Assembly (NCBI RefSeq): GCF_027942865.1
Contig: NC_134514.1
Span: forward strand, 2,126,169-2,190,168
Length of the DNA stretch: 64,000 bases
Source: Odontesthes bonariensis
Lineage: Eukaryota; Chordata; Actinopteri; Atheriniformes; Atherinopsidae
Direction: 5' to 3'
Below the pieces are notes generated by a model that worked only from the letters and a program-made list of their open reading frames with translations, did no database searches and was not told where the DNA came from. Position numbers and translations under genes: made by a program. Positions 1 through 11,789 of the stretch are shown piece after piece (within the stretch, counting starts at the first letter, position 1; every line of letters begins with the position of its first letter).

Positions 1-732
1 AAACATGCTGCTAAAGTAACACACATAATGAATTGACGTTAGCGTAACAAAAGCTAACTTTAGCCTGAAGTTAGCAGCCCATTTGCGCCAGGAGTATGTG
101 GAAAACGTGCTAATGTATTAGCTTACTATGAAATTGATCGATTATGTTAACAGCATTTGTAGCTTACCTTCGAAAAAATATCCCTGTGGCGAGCCTTAAA
201 GTGCCGCTTAAGGTTGGTCGTATTTTTTCCGCCTACTTTTTGGCAACATTTGTCACCGTCTTCCTTCACAATACACTCTGTTTTATTATCTGCTGGGTTA
301 TATTTAAAATACACTCATATGTCGTCTCTGCGTTTGTGACCTCCGAGCCCCTGTGTTGAAACTGCCGCCGGTGTTATGGTCCATGATGAGTAAAAACAGT
401 GTTACGTGTTGAGCACGTTGAGCGCTGTACGCCAGGTGGTGGGCGTGACCAAACAAGGACAGAATGCAGCAGCCTTCCTGTAGGCCGCAGCAGATGCTTT
501 TTAGGCTTTAATTGACACACACAATAAGCAGAAATGTCACGCATTTTAAACGTCTGACAGATCACCCACTAACATTTTCGTCCATTCTCGTCTCGTCAAC
601 GAAAACTCACACACGTCTCGTCATGTTTTCCTCATCAGAGAGCTATGTTTATCTCGTCACCGTCTCGTTATCGTCATGAAAAAAAGTGGCGTCAACGAAA
701 TGATTTCGTCATCGTTGACGAAAACAACACCG
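1..732. other. Non-genic start of window, no gene recognised
   Basis: No coding segment or RNA gene is supported here. From about 565 to 732 the sequence is rich in CGTCTCGTC and CGTTGACGAAA words, a low-complexity pattern that resembles degraded fish mobile-element sequence. I could not assign it to a family. Confidence 0.4.
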
Positions 733-906
733 TGTTCATGTCACTCAAAAAATATGCATCTAATTCAATTCAGGTTCGAGTTAAATAGTTCAAAAATCGT
801 TTCACTTCAAAAATTCACCAGGCCAGGAAGGGGGAAGGCAATCGGGTCGGCCGGCCCTTCTAATGAGGTGTCCCTTATTTATTTTTCAGGGAGTTGGCAA
901 CTCTAC
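733..906 (+). mobile_element. 3' fragment of the AGGGTTGCCAAC hAT element
   Basis: This stretch matches the right end of the complete element at 56923-57904 almost base for base: the words TGTTCATGTCACTCAAAA, ATGCATCTAATTCAATTCAG and GGTGTCCCTTATTTATTTTT occur in the same order in both. Only the last 170 bases are present, so it is a truncated copy. Its terminus (GAGTTGGCAACTCTAC) differs from the full copy by one base in the terminal repeat. Confidence 0.7.
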
Positions 907-1435
907 TGCTGACTGATGCATGGAAGCAGGACTGAGCCCCGTCTGTTTGGTGTCTTTCTAAGTGTTAGCTGCGGCGGACACTGACCTATCCGAGGTGTGT
1001 CCTCCCTCCAAAGCCCAACTTTGAACAGGAAGAGCTGCGGAGATAATGGATGCCTGATGAAGGACGGATAAAATGGACGGATGATGACTAAAAGAGCTGA
1101 AGCGATGCGTCTCTAATGGCCTGCTAATCTATCAGCAGTCAGCAGCGTGTCTCAAACATTAAGCCAGCAGGTCTAACTAAAAGGCTAAAGTAACATGCTG
1201 CAGATCCATTTGTGTAATGGTGTTCTGCTGCCTCTGTGTATCCGGCTTCATACCTCTGATTAATGTCAGTGATGTTTGCTAACATACCAAACTAAAATGC
1301 TACAGGTGGGTACTAACGAGTTACATTTACTTGAGTAAGTTTTTGAAAACATTATACTTCTAGGAGTAGTTTTAAATCTCTATACTTTTTACTTTTACTT
1401 GAGTAGATGTGTGCAGCAGAAACTGTCCTCTTACT
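907..1435. other. Non-genic stretch with a TE-like fragment
   Basis: No gene is seen. Bases about 1300-1420 contain ACTTGAGTAAGT and TTTACTTTTACTTGAGTA words, also typical of the sequence nested near 57264-57420. This suggests a fragment of a dispersed fish repeat directly abutting the BED element that follows. Confidence 0.35.
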
Positions 1436-1438
1436 CCG

Positions 1439-1669
1439 CTACTTTAGGCTTTTCTGTAGAAGCCTCGCTCCACTGTCTGTTTCCTTGAATGACTTGCTGC
1501 TATCAGTTGTGTGTTTTGCCTTTAAGTGATATTTTAGACTGGAACTACTACGCTGAGAAGACAATTCAACTTGGCAGTGTTTACAGATGACTTTGGTTCT
1601 GTCGACTCCGCCGTCTGGAAGAACTTTAACATGAAAATGGCCGAGTAAAAGTTCCATACCCTTCTCCAT
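1439..1669 (-). CDS. Solo BED-type zinc finger ORF of a transposon, copy 1
   Basis: The 76-residue product contains CKHC followed by YHLKAKH, a C-x2-C...H-x4-H BED finger. BED fingers are the DNA-binding domain of hAT transposases and the ZBED proteins derived from them. It is near-identical to the ORFs at 16308-16613 and 53510-53815, apart from a Thr/Met difference at residue 5 and a different tail caused by a loss of sequence after GARLL. No transposase core follows, so this is probably a non-autonomous remnant. Expression is unknown. Confidence 0.55.
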   Translation of the reverse strand: MEKGMELLLGHFHVKVLPDGGVDRTKVICKHCQVELSSQRSSSSLKYHLKAKHTTDSSKSFKETDSGARLLQKSLK

Positions 1670-1706
1670 GTTTGGTGGATCCGCCGATTACTTTCTTTTC
1701 CTGTTC

Positions 1707-2460
1707 CACAGCAGACAGCAACAGACTTTTACAGAATAAAAGCCTGTGAGCAACAGACTTTTACAGAATAAAAGCCTGTGAGCAACAGACTTTTACAGAA
1801 TAAAAGCCTGTGAGCAGCAGACTTTTACAGAATAAAAGCCTGTGAGCAACAGACTTTTACAAAATAAAAGCCTGTGAGCAACAGACTTTTACAAAATAAA
1901 AGCCTGTGAGCAACAGACTTTTACAAAATAAAAGCCTGTGAGCAACAGACTTTTACAAAATAAAAGCCTGTGAGTAACAGACTTTTACAAAATAAAAGCC
2001 TGTGAGCAACAGACTTTTACAAAATAAAAGCCTGTGAGCAACAGACTTTTACAGAATAAAAGCCTGTGAGCAACAGACTTTTTACAAAATAAAAGCCTGT
2101 GAGCAACAGACTTTTACAGAATAAAAGCCTGTGAGCAACAGACTTTTACAAAATAAAAGCCTGTGAGTAACAGACTTTTACAAAATAAAAGCCTGTGAGC
2201 AACAGACTTTTACAAAATAAAAGCCTGTGAGTAACAGACTTTTACAAAATAAAAGCCTGTGAGCAACAGACTTTTACAAAATAAAAGCCTGTGAGCAACA
2301 GACTTTTACAAAATAAAAGCCTGTGAGCAGCAGACTTTTACAAAATAAAAGCCTGTGAGCAACAGACTTTTACAAAATAAAAGCCTGTGAGCAACAGACT
2401 TTTACAAAATAAAAGCCTGTGAGCAGCAGACTTTTACAAAATAAAAGCCTGTGAGCAACA
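1707..2460. repeat. 32-bp minisatellite inside BED element (about 23 units)
   Basis: Units begin AGCAACAGACTTTTACAAAA and repeat every 32 bp. Common variants are ACAGAA for ACAAAA, GTAACAG for GCAACAG, and one extra T near 2083. Each unit carries AATAAA on the plus strand, which is antisense to the BED ORF. Sister copies of the element carry about 3 units (16665-16770) and about 6 units (53272-53460), so the array is unstable in length. Confidence 0.95.
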
Positions 2461-2709
2461 ATAATAATTTACAATAATAAAATAAACAATAAAACAGGGG
2501 TGCTGCGTGTCGTTCCCCCTCTCTCTGCCCCCTGCTTCCTGTCTCTCTGAACTCTCCACTAAAGGCACAAAAGCCCCCCAAAAAAATGTGTACATTTTTT
2601 AAATATATAAAACCTGCTTTTTATGTCCATGATTAAAATATTGAAATATTTGTCGGCGTTAAACATTAAACGAGTTAACGTGATAATAACGAGTTAGCTC
2701 GCCCAGCTC

Positions 2710-3238
2710 TGGTTAGAAGGTAAAAACTCGTTTTTAACCTTCAACACTAAATAAAATCAGCTTCATATTTTCCACATGTGAAGAAATGATGTTGCTTCCA
2801 TCTCCTTTAATGTGCCGTCAGCTGTTCTCCGGTGGAACGTTCCACATTCAGCGGCAGGCTCTGAGACTGTAAATCGATCCTAAACTGATGGATTGGTCTC
2901 CATCAGTCGGATCCGTGTCGTTTTCCTCCATCAGCTTCCTGCCCTAATGGGAGAGCTGAGAGCTGCTGGGAGTGTTGGAGGCTGAGGCCGTAAAGCAGCC
3001 AGGACAACAACAACGGGCCATAAAACAGGGAGGGGCGCGCTCACATGCTGAGGTCAGCATGTCCTGCTGTTTGTGGAGGAGGGGAGGCATCGCTCACAAA
3101 GATGGAGTTTATTCCTCACTTTAGTCTCAGAGACAGAGGTGTGAGCAGAAAGGCATGTGTGGGGGGGCAATTAGCTCATCCGGGGGCAGAAAACAATACC
3201 TGAAAAAAATCGGTGGAAAACCACTACTACAACTTCAA
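2710..3238. other. Intergenic, no feature recognised
   Basis: Mixed-composition sequence with no ORF that resembles a protein family and no clear repeat. It may be unique intergenic DNA. Confidence 0.4.
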
Positions 3239-3309
3239 GCATAATAATAATAATATTAATAATAATAATAATAATAATAATGGTAATGATAATGATAATA
3301 ATTATGATG

Positions 3310-3350
<41 letters not shown>

Positions 3351-3390
3351 TCAATTCGGTATAATAATAATAATTATAATAATAATTCCA
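3239..3390. repeat. (AAT)n microsatellite
   Basis: An imperfect AAT/ATA triplet run interrupted by GGT, GAT and TCG triplets covers about 150 bp. Open frames through it encode only poly-Asn and are not genes. A C-rich run (CCCCCCCCACCCCCCCACC) follows near 3461-3484. Confidence 0.95.
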
Positions 3391-3807
3391 GCTTTTTATT
3401 ACCTTCATTAAGTCTACATTTCAGATCATTATATACAACAAAAACATCAGAAAATGTGAGCCCCCCCCACCCCCCCACCCCCCCGTAGCCACGCCCCTGC
3501 TCAGAGACGTCTGATTCCAGATCCGTCCTTTTATTTATTATAATTGTTGTTTTCACTCCTCGATTTGGGTCTTGACGAAAACCGGAAGTGATGTAGTTAA
3601 GAAAATAAAAAAGGGATAAAACAGGAACTTCTTTGCCGTAATTAAAAGAAGCATATCAGCTACATAAAACCGAAGAATACTTTCACTTACATTCTAATAC
3701 ATTGCCCAACATGGTCAGTTCATTTTTGAACGTTGTAAACAATCGGGAAATGTGTTTTTTTCTGCATGGGTTGTTTGGCAGATTAGCATTATGCTATTAA
3801 AATATAC

Positions 3808-5056
3808 TAGGGCTGTGTTCGAAACCGCCTACTACATACTACATACTACATAATACATACTTCCATACTGCATACTGCATACTACATACTTCCATACTGC
3901 ATACTACATACTTCCATACTGCATACTGCATACTACATACTGCATACTACATACTTCCATACTGCATACTGCATACTACATACTACATACTGCATACTAC
4001 ATACTACATACTACATACTACATACTTCCATACTGCATACTACATACTTCCATACTGCATACTGCATACTACATACTGCATACTACATACTACATACTAC
4101 ATACTTCCATACTGCATACTGCATACTACATACTTCCATACTGCATACTACATACTACATACTTCCATACTACATACTACATACTACATACTACATACTA
4201 CATACTACATACTTCCATACTGCATACTGCATACTACATACTTCCATACTACATAGTACATACTACATACTACATACTTCCATACTGCATACTGCATACT
4301 ACATACTTCCATACTGCATACTACATACTTCCATACTGCATACTGCATACTACATACTTCCATACTGCATACTACATACTTCCATACTGCATACTGCATA
4401 CTACATACTGCATACTACATACTTCCATACTGCATACTGCATACTACATACTACATAATACATACTTCCATACTGCATACCGATAGATCAAACACTATGC
4501 AGAGCGTTTACCCACAATGCATTTCGCTCCTGCCCGAGCTGAAATCAGCCGGCCTGAAGCTGATTTCTCTTAAGCTCTAAACTCTGTAAACTTTAGCAAC
4601 ATTTGAAACATTTTCAGGTGAGAAAGTAGTCGTTTAGATCCCCAACGTGTTGAAAACCTGACAAAATACCGGCTGTTTACAATTTTGTTCCCATGAATTC
4701 GGCGCTACTAAAGCTAGCCGCAGTGAGCTAACGCACTTCCGGTTATTTTCACAAAATAAAATACCCGTTGCCTTTTATCATAGGGAAAGCCATTACCATA
4801 CAATTGGTGCTTTTGTTTTGAAAACAGGAAGTGAACCTACCCTCGTTGTAGCTAGCTTGAAACTGACGTTTTGACAGGAAATGACGATCGGCGACGTCAC
4901 GTTACGTTGCATCTTGGGTAGTTTGAGTATGAGTAGTAACCTCAGGATGCATACCCAACATTTCGTAGAATCTAGTATGCATCCGGGAACTTAAAAAAAG
5001 TTATAGTTAGTATGAGTAGTAGGAGAAGTATGCAGTTTTGAACACAGCCTAGCTGT
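3808..5056 (+). mobile_element. GGCTGTGTTCGAAACC element, copy A (complete)
   Basis: It begins TAG-GGCTGTGTTCGAAACCGC at 3808 and ends GTTTTGAACACAGCC-TAG near 5053, giving inverted ends and a possible 3-bp TAG duplication. The left half (about 3830-4480) is an array of CATACTTCCAT and CATACTGCAT words. The right half (about 4485-5050) is a conserved core beginning GCAGAGCGTTTACCCACAA that recurs at 33720, 35696, 45064-45597 (reverse) and 46625. No transposase is encoded, so it is non-autonomous. I could not place it in a superfamily with confidence. Confidence 0.75.
3830..4480. repeat. CATACT-type minisatellite in copy A
   Basis: Irregular alternation of CATACTTCCATA, CTGCATA and CTACATA words of 7 to 12 bp. 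The words resemble the element's own subterminal sequence (GCCTACTACATACTACATA), so the array probably grew from that end. Confidence 0.9.
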
Positions 5057-6190
5057 TTCTAAGGGTTCTGTACGTTAGCGGCTAGTTAGCGAAATGCTAG
5101 CACTTGTTAAGTGCATTTAACAGATTGAAGGTGATGTGTTCAAAGGGGAATTATATGTGGCTTATAATGTTGAAAAATGTGAGTTAAAGCCAGCTCAACT
5201 TTGGCTGTGATATGATCATAATGTTTTAATGTGAAGCTTTAAAAAGTATGGTTTAAAATTTGTGTTTATTTTAATGTTATGAAATGCTAAATATTGTAAA
5301 TTTATTTGTTTACAGTTTAACCGGTTTGACCGTATAATGCACAAGGCAATAAACAACAACAACAACAACAACAAAGACTAGCTTATGTTATTCGTAACAG
5401 TAATGTCTAACATCCCTGTTGTTTCCACACAGAAACATTTAGGGTTCAGCCAGCAGCGGAGCGGTTTCCATCACAACGTAACACAAAATGACACCAAAGA
5501 AGAAGAAATGTGGGCTGAGAAACAGCAGAGGGAGCTGGTGCCGTTAAACCCAGCAGAAGAAGAAGAGGTTGCACCAGTAAAAGCACGAGATGGAAACCGC
5601 CGCTTCATCCTCATCATTTATTCAGTGAGTCTATTTCTGTTTTGCTTTCATCATCGTGACCTCACCACCTCAGACAAGAGTAAAAACTGTGTTTTTCTGC
5701 CCAATTACACAGCCGACACCACCCGCTGACGTAGTCGTGCCTTTGATGATGGCCAGAAACGTTGTTTATATTATTTATAAGTGAAGAACTGAGCAGTCAC
5801 CAAAAGAGGCTGAAGGCTGAAGCTACAGGAAATCTGCTGATATGAGATCAAACTGATGATCAACAAACGTTTTATCTGTGTTTTACTCCGATTCCCTCAG
5901 CCTGCGGATCAGGACCCCTCGGGGGGCCGTGGCATCGTGGCTGAGCCATCAGGTGGTTGTGGAGGAGAAAGAAAAGAATACATCAGAAACAACGTGACGT
6001 GTTTTATACTGGGGAATGGTTTATGTAGCAGGTGACCTGTAAAAATGTTAAAAATGTGTCTTATAATGGAGAAAAAATGTGAAAAATGTTTCTAACTGCA
6101 TTTGTTGTGATTCAGTGCAACATAAATAAAATTTAACTGATCATTAAATCAGAAGAAACAATAAGAAACACCTTCATTTGGTATCAAAGC
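5057..6190. other. Intergenic with an unrecognised 114-codon ORF
   Basis: A plus-strand ORF at 5385-5729 has a charged middle (KEEEMWAEKQQREL) and a hydrophobic stretch (FILIIYSVSLFLFCF), but matches no family I know and has no clear splice or promoter context. An (AAC)n run lies at 5354-5374, just after an AATAAA. I do not call a gene. Confidence 0.35.
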
Positions 6191-6207
6191 ATCACCAGCT
6201 CCACACG

Positions 6208-8425
6208 AGGAACATGGCGGGAAAATGGAGGGAACATGACGGGAAAATGGCGGGAAAAAGGCGGGAACATGGAGAGAACATAGAGGGAGCATGGCAGGAA
6301 CATGGCGGGAACATGGCGGGAGCATGGCGGGAACATGGCGGGAACATGGCGGGAACATGGCAGGAACATGGCTGAAACATGGAGGAAACATGGCGGGAAC
6401 ATGGCGGGAACATGGAGGGAACATGGCGGGAACATGGCAGGAACATGGCTGAAACATGGAGGAAACATGGCGGGAACATGGCGGGAACATGGAGGGAACA
6501 TGGCGGGAACATGGCGGGAACATGGAGGAAACATGGCGGGAACATGGAGGAAACATGGCGGGAACATGGAGGAAACATGGCGGGAACATGGCGGAAACAT
6601 GGCGGGAACATGGCGGGAACATGGCAGGAACATGGCTGAAACATGGAAGAAACATGGCGGGAACATGGCGGGAACATGGCGGGAACATGGCGGGAACATG
6701 GCGGGAACATGGCTGGAACATGGAGGAAACATGGCGGGAACATGGCGGAAACATGGCGGAAACATGGCGGAACATGGAGGAAACATGGCAGGAACATGGC
6801 GGAAACATGGCTGAAACATGGAGGAAACATGGCGGGAACATGGCGGGAACATGGCTGGAACATGGAGGAAACATGGCGGGAACATGGAGGGAGCATGGCG
6901 GGAACATGGCGGGAACATGGCGGGAACATGGCTGGAACATGGAGGAAACATGGCGGGAACATGGCGGAAACATGGCGGAACATGGAGGAAACATGGCAGG
7001 AACATGGCGGAAACATGGCTGAAACATGGAGGAAACATGGCGGGAACATGGCGGGAACATGGCGGGAACATGGCGGGAACATGGAGGAAACATGGCAGGA
7101 ACATGGCGGAAACATGGCTGAAACATGGAGGAAACATGGCGGGAACATGGCGGGAACATGGCGGGAACATGGAGGGAACATGGAGGAAACATGGCGGGAA
7201 CATGGCGGGAACATGGCGGGAACATGGCGGGAACATGGAGGGAGCATGGCAGGAACATGGCGGAAACATGGCTGAAACATGGAGGAAACATGGCGGGAAC
7301 ATGGCGGGAACATGGCGGGAACATGGCGGGAACATGGCGGGAACATGGAGGGAGCATGGCAGGAACATGGCGGGAACATGGCGGGAACATGGCGGGAACA
7401 TGGAGGGAACATGGAGGGAGCATGGAGGGAGCATGGCAGGAACATGGCGGGAACATGGCGTGAACATGGAGGGAGCATGGCAGGAACATGGCGGGAACAT
7501 GGCGGGAACATGGCGGGAACATGGCGTGAACATGGAGGGAGCATGGAGGGAACATGGAGGGAGCATGGCAGGAACATGGCGGGAACATGGCGTGAACATG
7601 GAGGGAGCATGGCAGGAACATGGCGGGAACATGGCGTGAACATGGAGGGAGCATGGCAGGAACATGGCGGGAACATGGCGGGAACATGGCGGGAACATGG
7701 AGGGAGCATGGCGGGAACATGGCGGGAACATGGAGGGAACATGGAGGAAACATGGCGGGAACATGGAGGGAGCATGGCAGGAACATGGCGGGAACATGGC
7801 GGGAACATGGCGGGAACATGGAGGGAGCATGGCGGGAACATGGCGGGAACATGGAGGAAACATGGAGGAAACATGGCGGGAACATGGCGTGAACATGGAG
7901 GGAGCATGGCAGGAACATGGCAGGAACATGGCGGGAACATGGCGGGAACATGGCGTGAACATGGAGGGAGCATGGCAGGAACATGGCGGGAACATGGCGG
8001 GAACATGGCGGGAACATGGAGGGAGCATGGCGGGAACATGGCGGGAACATGGAGGGAACATGGAGGAAACATGGCGGGAACATGGAGGGAGCATGGCAGG
8101 AACATGGCGGGAACATGGCGGGAACATGGCGGGAACATGGAGGGAGCATGGCGGGAACATGGCGGGAACATGGAGGGAACATGGCGGGAACATGGCTGAA
8201 ACATGGAGGAAACATGGCGGGAACATGGCGGGAACATGGAGGAAACATGGCGTGAACATGGCGGGAACATGGAGGGAACATGGCGGGAACATGGCTGAAA
8301 CATGGAGGAAACATGGCGGGAACATGGCGGGAACATGGCGGGAACATGGCGGGAACATGGAGGAAACATGGCGTGAACATGGCGGGAACATGGAGGGAAC
8401 ATGGCGGGAAGATGGCGGGAACACG
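6208..8425. repeat. 11-bp minisatellite CATGGCGGGAA, about 200 units
   Basis: The unit CATGGCGGGAA repeats for about 2.2 kb with variants such as CATGGAGGGAA, CATGGCAGGAA, CATGGCTGAAA, CATGGAGGAAA, CATGGCGTGAA and CATGGAGGGAG. Because 11 is not a multiple of 3 and the unit has no stop in any phase, all frames stay open, giving artefactual ORFs up to 809 codons on the minus strand. Higher-order structure is visible: a block of about 100 bp containing a 10-bp variant unit (CATGGCGGAA) occurs near 6710-6810 and again near 6930-7030. Confidence 0.97.
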
Positions 8426-9005
8426 GCGGAGGTGTAAGGAGGGCAACCTGCTGATCTTTGGACATAAATATCTGGTTCTGAAGTCAAAAACGTCTTAGCG
8501 TGATTCATCGCAGCATAAAAAGGTATTTTTGTCCATGGATGACGCTGAATCCGCTGAAAGAAACTGCTGAGCCTGGATAAATACAGAACTGGGACAACGT
8601 CAGCTGATATCATGACATCAAGCTTTTAATCTCAGTGATCACACACGTTCTCAGGACTTGATTCAGACACAAATAAGTCAGAACCATGAGCAGTCTGAGC
8701 AGTGAAAGGCTGAAACCATCATTCCTGCATGCAGAGCAAAACGATTCTTTATGTTTGAGTAATAAAGCCAAAAAACAGACAAAGGGAACCTGCTTCACCA
8801 AGAGAAAAGTCAGTTTAAATCAGCTGTGAGGAAGCTGACAACCTGCAGCGGATCTGAACTGCTGATTGACTGAACTCAATATTGACTGAAAGAGCAGCTG
8901 GAACTAACAGCTCGATCCAGATCCCAGAGGTTCTGTTTCACAGCTCTGAGCTTAATGAGCTCCGGTTATCGATCTGCTGCCTGAAACTGTCACTGACTGA
9001 CGCTC
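8426..9005. other. Intergenic, no feature recognised
   Basis: Short unrelated ORFs only. No conserved domain, splice pattern or repeat is recognised. Confidence 0.4.
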
Positions 9006-9676
9006 ATCACCTGGAACACACCAACACCAAACCCAGTAAAGGCCCAGTTTCTGCTGCTGGAGGAACTGGTTTGGTTCTCCAGAGTCACACCTGGAACACA
9101 CCAACATGTTGGGAAACCCAGTAAAGGCCCAGTTTCTGCTGCTGGTGGAACTGGTTTGGTTCTCCAGAGTCAGACCTGGAACACACCAACATGTAGGGAA
9201 ACCCAGTAAAGGCCCAGTTTCTGCTGCTGGTGGAACTGGTTTGGTTCTGCAGAGTCAGACCTGGAACACACCAACATGTTGGGAAACCCAGTAAAGGCCC
9301 AGTTTCTGCCGCTGGTGGAACTGGTTTGGTTCTCCAGAGTCAGACCTGGAACACACCAACATGTTGGGAAACCCAGTAAAGGCCCAGTTTCTGCTGCTGG
9401 TGGAACTGGTTTGGTTCTCCAGAGTCAGACCTGGAACACACCAACATGTTGGGAAACCCAGTAAAGGCCCAGTTTCTGCTGCTGGAGGAACTGGTTTGGT
9501 TCTCCAGAGTCAGACCTGGAACACAGCAACATGTTGGGAAACCCAGTAAAGGCCCAGTTTCTGCTGCTGGTGGAACTGGTTTGGTTCTGCAGTCACACCT
9601 GGAACACACCAACATGTAGGGAAACCCAGTAAAGGCCCAGTTTCTGCTGCTGGTGGAACTGGTTTAGTTCTCCAGA
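9006..9676. repeat. 85-bp tandem repeat, about 8 units
   Basis: Units begin CCTGGAACACACCAACATGT and recur at about 9010, 9090, 9175, 9260, 9345, 9430, 9515 and 9597. Most are exactly 85 bp apart; the first and last spacings are shorter because of small deletions. Unit identity is very high. Short ORFs in it are repeat artefacts. Confidence 0.95.
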
Positions 9677-9790
9677 GTGGTGGGAGGAGCTTACAGAAGG
9701 GGATCCGGTGGGAGGAGCTTACTTCAGAAGGGGACCTGGTGGGAGGAGCTTACAGAAAGGGACCCGGTGGGAGGAGCTTACAGAAGGGTT
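9677..9790. repeat. 28-31 bp tandem repeat (4 units)
   Basis: Four units of GGTGGGAGGAGCTTAC followed by AGAAGGGGA-type sequence lie directly after the 85-bp array. The second unit has a TTC insertion. Confidence 0.85.
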
Positions 9791-10949
9791 TTTTGGACAT
9801 TTATACGGTGGAAAAGCCGGGTTTATCCACAGGATGAACACTTTGGACCCAAGTATGAGCTGCACAGGTGATCACAGAGAGCTGGGGGGGGTTCTGGTCC
9901 AGCAGAACCATGCAGCTGAACAAAATGGAGTCTGCAACAACAGCAACATTTTTATTTTCAGGCCGTTTGGGCCGAAGCTACTGGAACACATAAAGGAACC
10001 CGGACCTGAATTTTAACACCAACGAGCAGCCGCTCCTCTAATCCGGCACACACTTCAGAAAGCTGAGTCTCAGATACTTTAGAATTGAGATTATACGAAC
10101 ACAACAGCCGTGGAGCTGCCTGATGCGTCAGCGGGGCCGAGCTTACAGACTCTAACCCGGCTCAGTTCAGGTGAATAAAAAGTGTCGAGCCAATCAGCGA
10201 CAGCCAGTCAGCATCAGCTCGTCACAGGTTTAAGCCTACAAACCCAAAACAGTTGTTTCTCAGACGGGAATCTAACCGCTGAACCCACAGAGTGACACCG
10301 ATACACACCGTGTTTGTTTGCTGCTTCTCAGCTGATCGGCAGAAACAAAGTGAGTCTCGGGTTTCCCTGTCCTGGGCAGCAGGTGATGGAATCCTGTAGA
10401 TCTGATCCCAGGATCGATAAACACTGATCTGTGTACACAAACAAACTAAAGTCGTGCTTCCTCTGCAAAGCTACGTCTGAGGCTTAAACGAGGCCACGCC
10501 AACAAATCAAAAATAGAGCAGAAAAAAGTGCCAACCTGGCCAAAATGAAACTCAGCTGAATCTATACTTAGAGCTCATATTTGTGGAGGTGGAGAGTAAA
10601 CACCCGGTGGAAGTAATCCTCAAACATTCAGCGTTTCCTTTGACTGCACAAACATGCAGAGTGTTGGTGTTTCAGCCCCCCCCCCGGTTCAGGTGGGCTG
10701 ATATCACACTGAGCTGATGAGCTGACTCATGGCTGCTTTAAATCTCTGCAGTTTCAGACTTTCACTGACTTCAGCACCGAGAAACAACCGCCACCATGGA
10801 GCAGCTCGGTCCAATACTGGAGAACCCAATGGCTGCCTCCAGCGGCGTCAATTCAGCCAAAGCTAAGCTATGGCGAGGTCACTATAGTCACATGACTACA
10901 GTATCAATCAATAAATATACAATAATCACCACAAAAGTCTGCTATGTAG
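9791..10949. other. Intergenic, no feature recognised
   Basis: No gene-like segment. A C-run at 10676-10685 is the only simple repeat of note. Confidence 0.4.
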
Positions 10950-10957
10950 CTTATCTG

Positions 10958-11781
10958 TAGGGATGGGAATCGAAAACCGGTTCTTGTTGAGAACCGGTTC
11001 CCAGTGTTTCAATTCCTTGGAATCGTTTGGCGATTTTGCAAACGATTCCCTTATCGATTCCAGTGGGCGCGAATGACGTCACCACGCAGCGTTGCGTGGC
11101 GAGTCCAGCGCAGCCAGCAGCCAACAATAAACATGGCGCCCAAGCGGTACAAACGCTCGAAAGTTTGGTTACACATCCCTAAAAAAGACGACAACAGGGC
11201 AACTTGCAAAGTGAATATTTCACCAAAGGGAGGAAATACTACCAACATGCAATAACTATGAATGAATGATTAACGTTGGTGAATCTGAACCCAGCAACGT
11301 TAGCAACGTTAGCATGTCCTCGGCTAACACTGCAGGTCACTAACTAACAAACACTGCCTATCATGTTAGCACCATTTGCCTCATTGTAAAAGCTGCTGTT
11401 AGTAACGGTTAAGGTTAAATGAATGCCTTCTCAGGCATTACATTTAGATGAAATCATGAGAGACAGAGCCTGACTGGCTCAGAGCCAGAGGCTGGTGGTA
11501 CTACCCCCAGTTCACCTCTACCTCCAGCTTCTCCTTTCACCAGAGCAGGAAGAGTTAAATTACCCAGGCCAGGATAGACCAATGTGGACCTCACCGTTGT
11601 TGGGTTTGTGAGCTCATGACTCGTGTTACTTCTAAACTAAACAAAGTTGATGCTAATCGACCGGTTTGTTGTCCTTTTTCTCCAAATGAGAATCGATAAG
11701 GGAACCGACAAAGAACCGAATCGTTAAGCAGAATCGAAAATGGAATTGGAATCGTAAAAATCTCATCAATTCCCATCCCTA
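10958..11781 (+). mobile_element. hAT-type element (824 bp) with 8-bp target duplication
   Basis: The ends are inverted: TAGGGATGGGAATCGA at the left and TCAATTCCCATCCCTA at the right. The flanking 8 bp CTTATCTG occurs at 10950-10957 and again at 11782-11789, as expected for hAT insertion. Inside (about 11130-11250) an ORF encodes MAPKRYKRSKVW...DNRATCKV..SPKGGNTTNM, which resembles a BED finger with its first Cys pair damaged. No catalytic transposase domain remains. Confidence 0.85.
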
Positions 11782-11789
11782 CTTATCTG

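Larger units (their letters stand above)
1436..2709 (-). mobile_element. BED-finger hAT-like element, copy 1 (truncated at its BED-side end)
   Basis: The stretch holds a 76-residue ORF on the minus strand (1439-1669), a long 32-bp array (1707-2460), and a right end reading CGAGTTAGCTCGCCCAGCTCT that matches the termini of the copies at 16175, 16931 and 51876. The family terminal repeat is TAGGGCTGGGC with inverted AGTTAACTCGCCCAGCCCTA. This copy has lost the TAGGGCTGGGC end: it joins another repeat near 1435. Assignment to hAT rests on the BED finger and the terminal sequence. No transposase catalytic domain is visible. Confidence 0.7.

Noticed and set aside
1707-2460. Regular repeats of 32 bp, CRISPR-like at first sight
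   Set aside because: Units are contiguous with no unique spacers, and the context is a eukaryotic transposon.
5385-5729. 114-codon plus-strand ORF
   Set aside because: No recognisable domain and no support from splice sites or neighbouring sequence.
6149-8613. Three overlapping minus-strand ORFs of 757-809 codons and many plus-strand ORFs
   Set aside because: They are frame shadows of an 11-bp tandem repeat with no stop codon in any phase. The products are pure repeats such as HVPAMFPPCSR.
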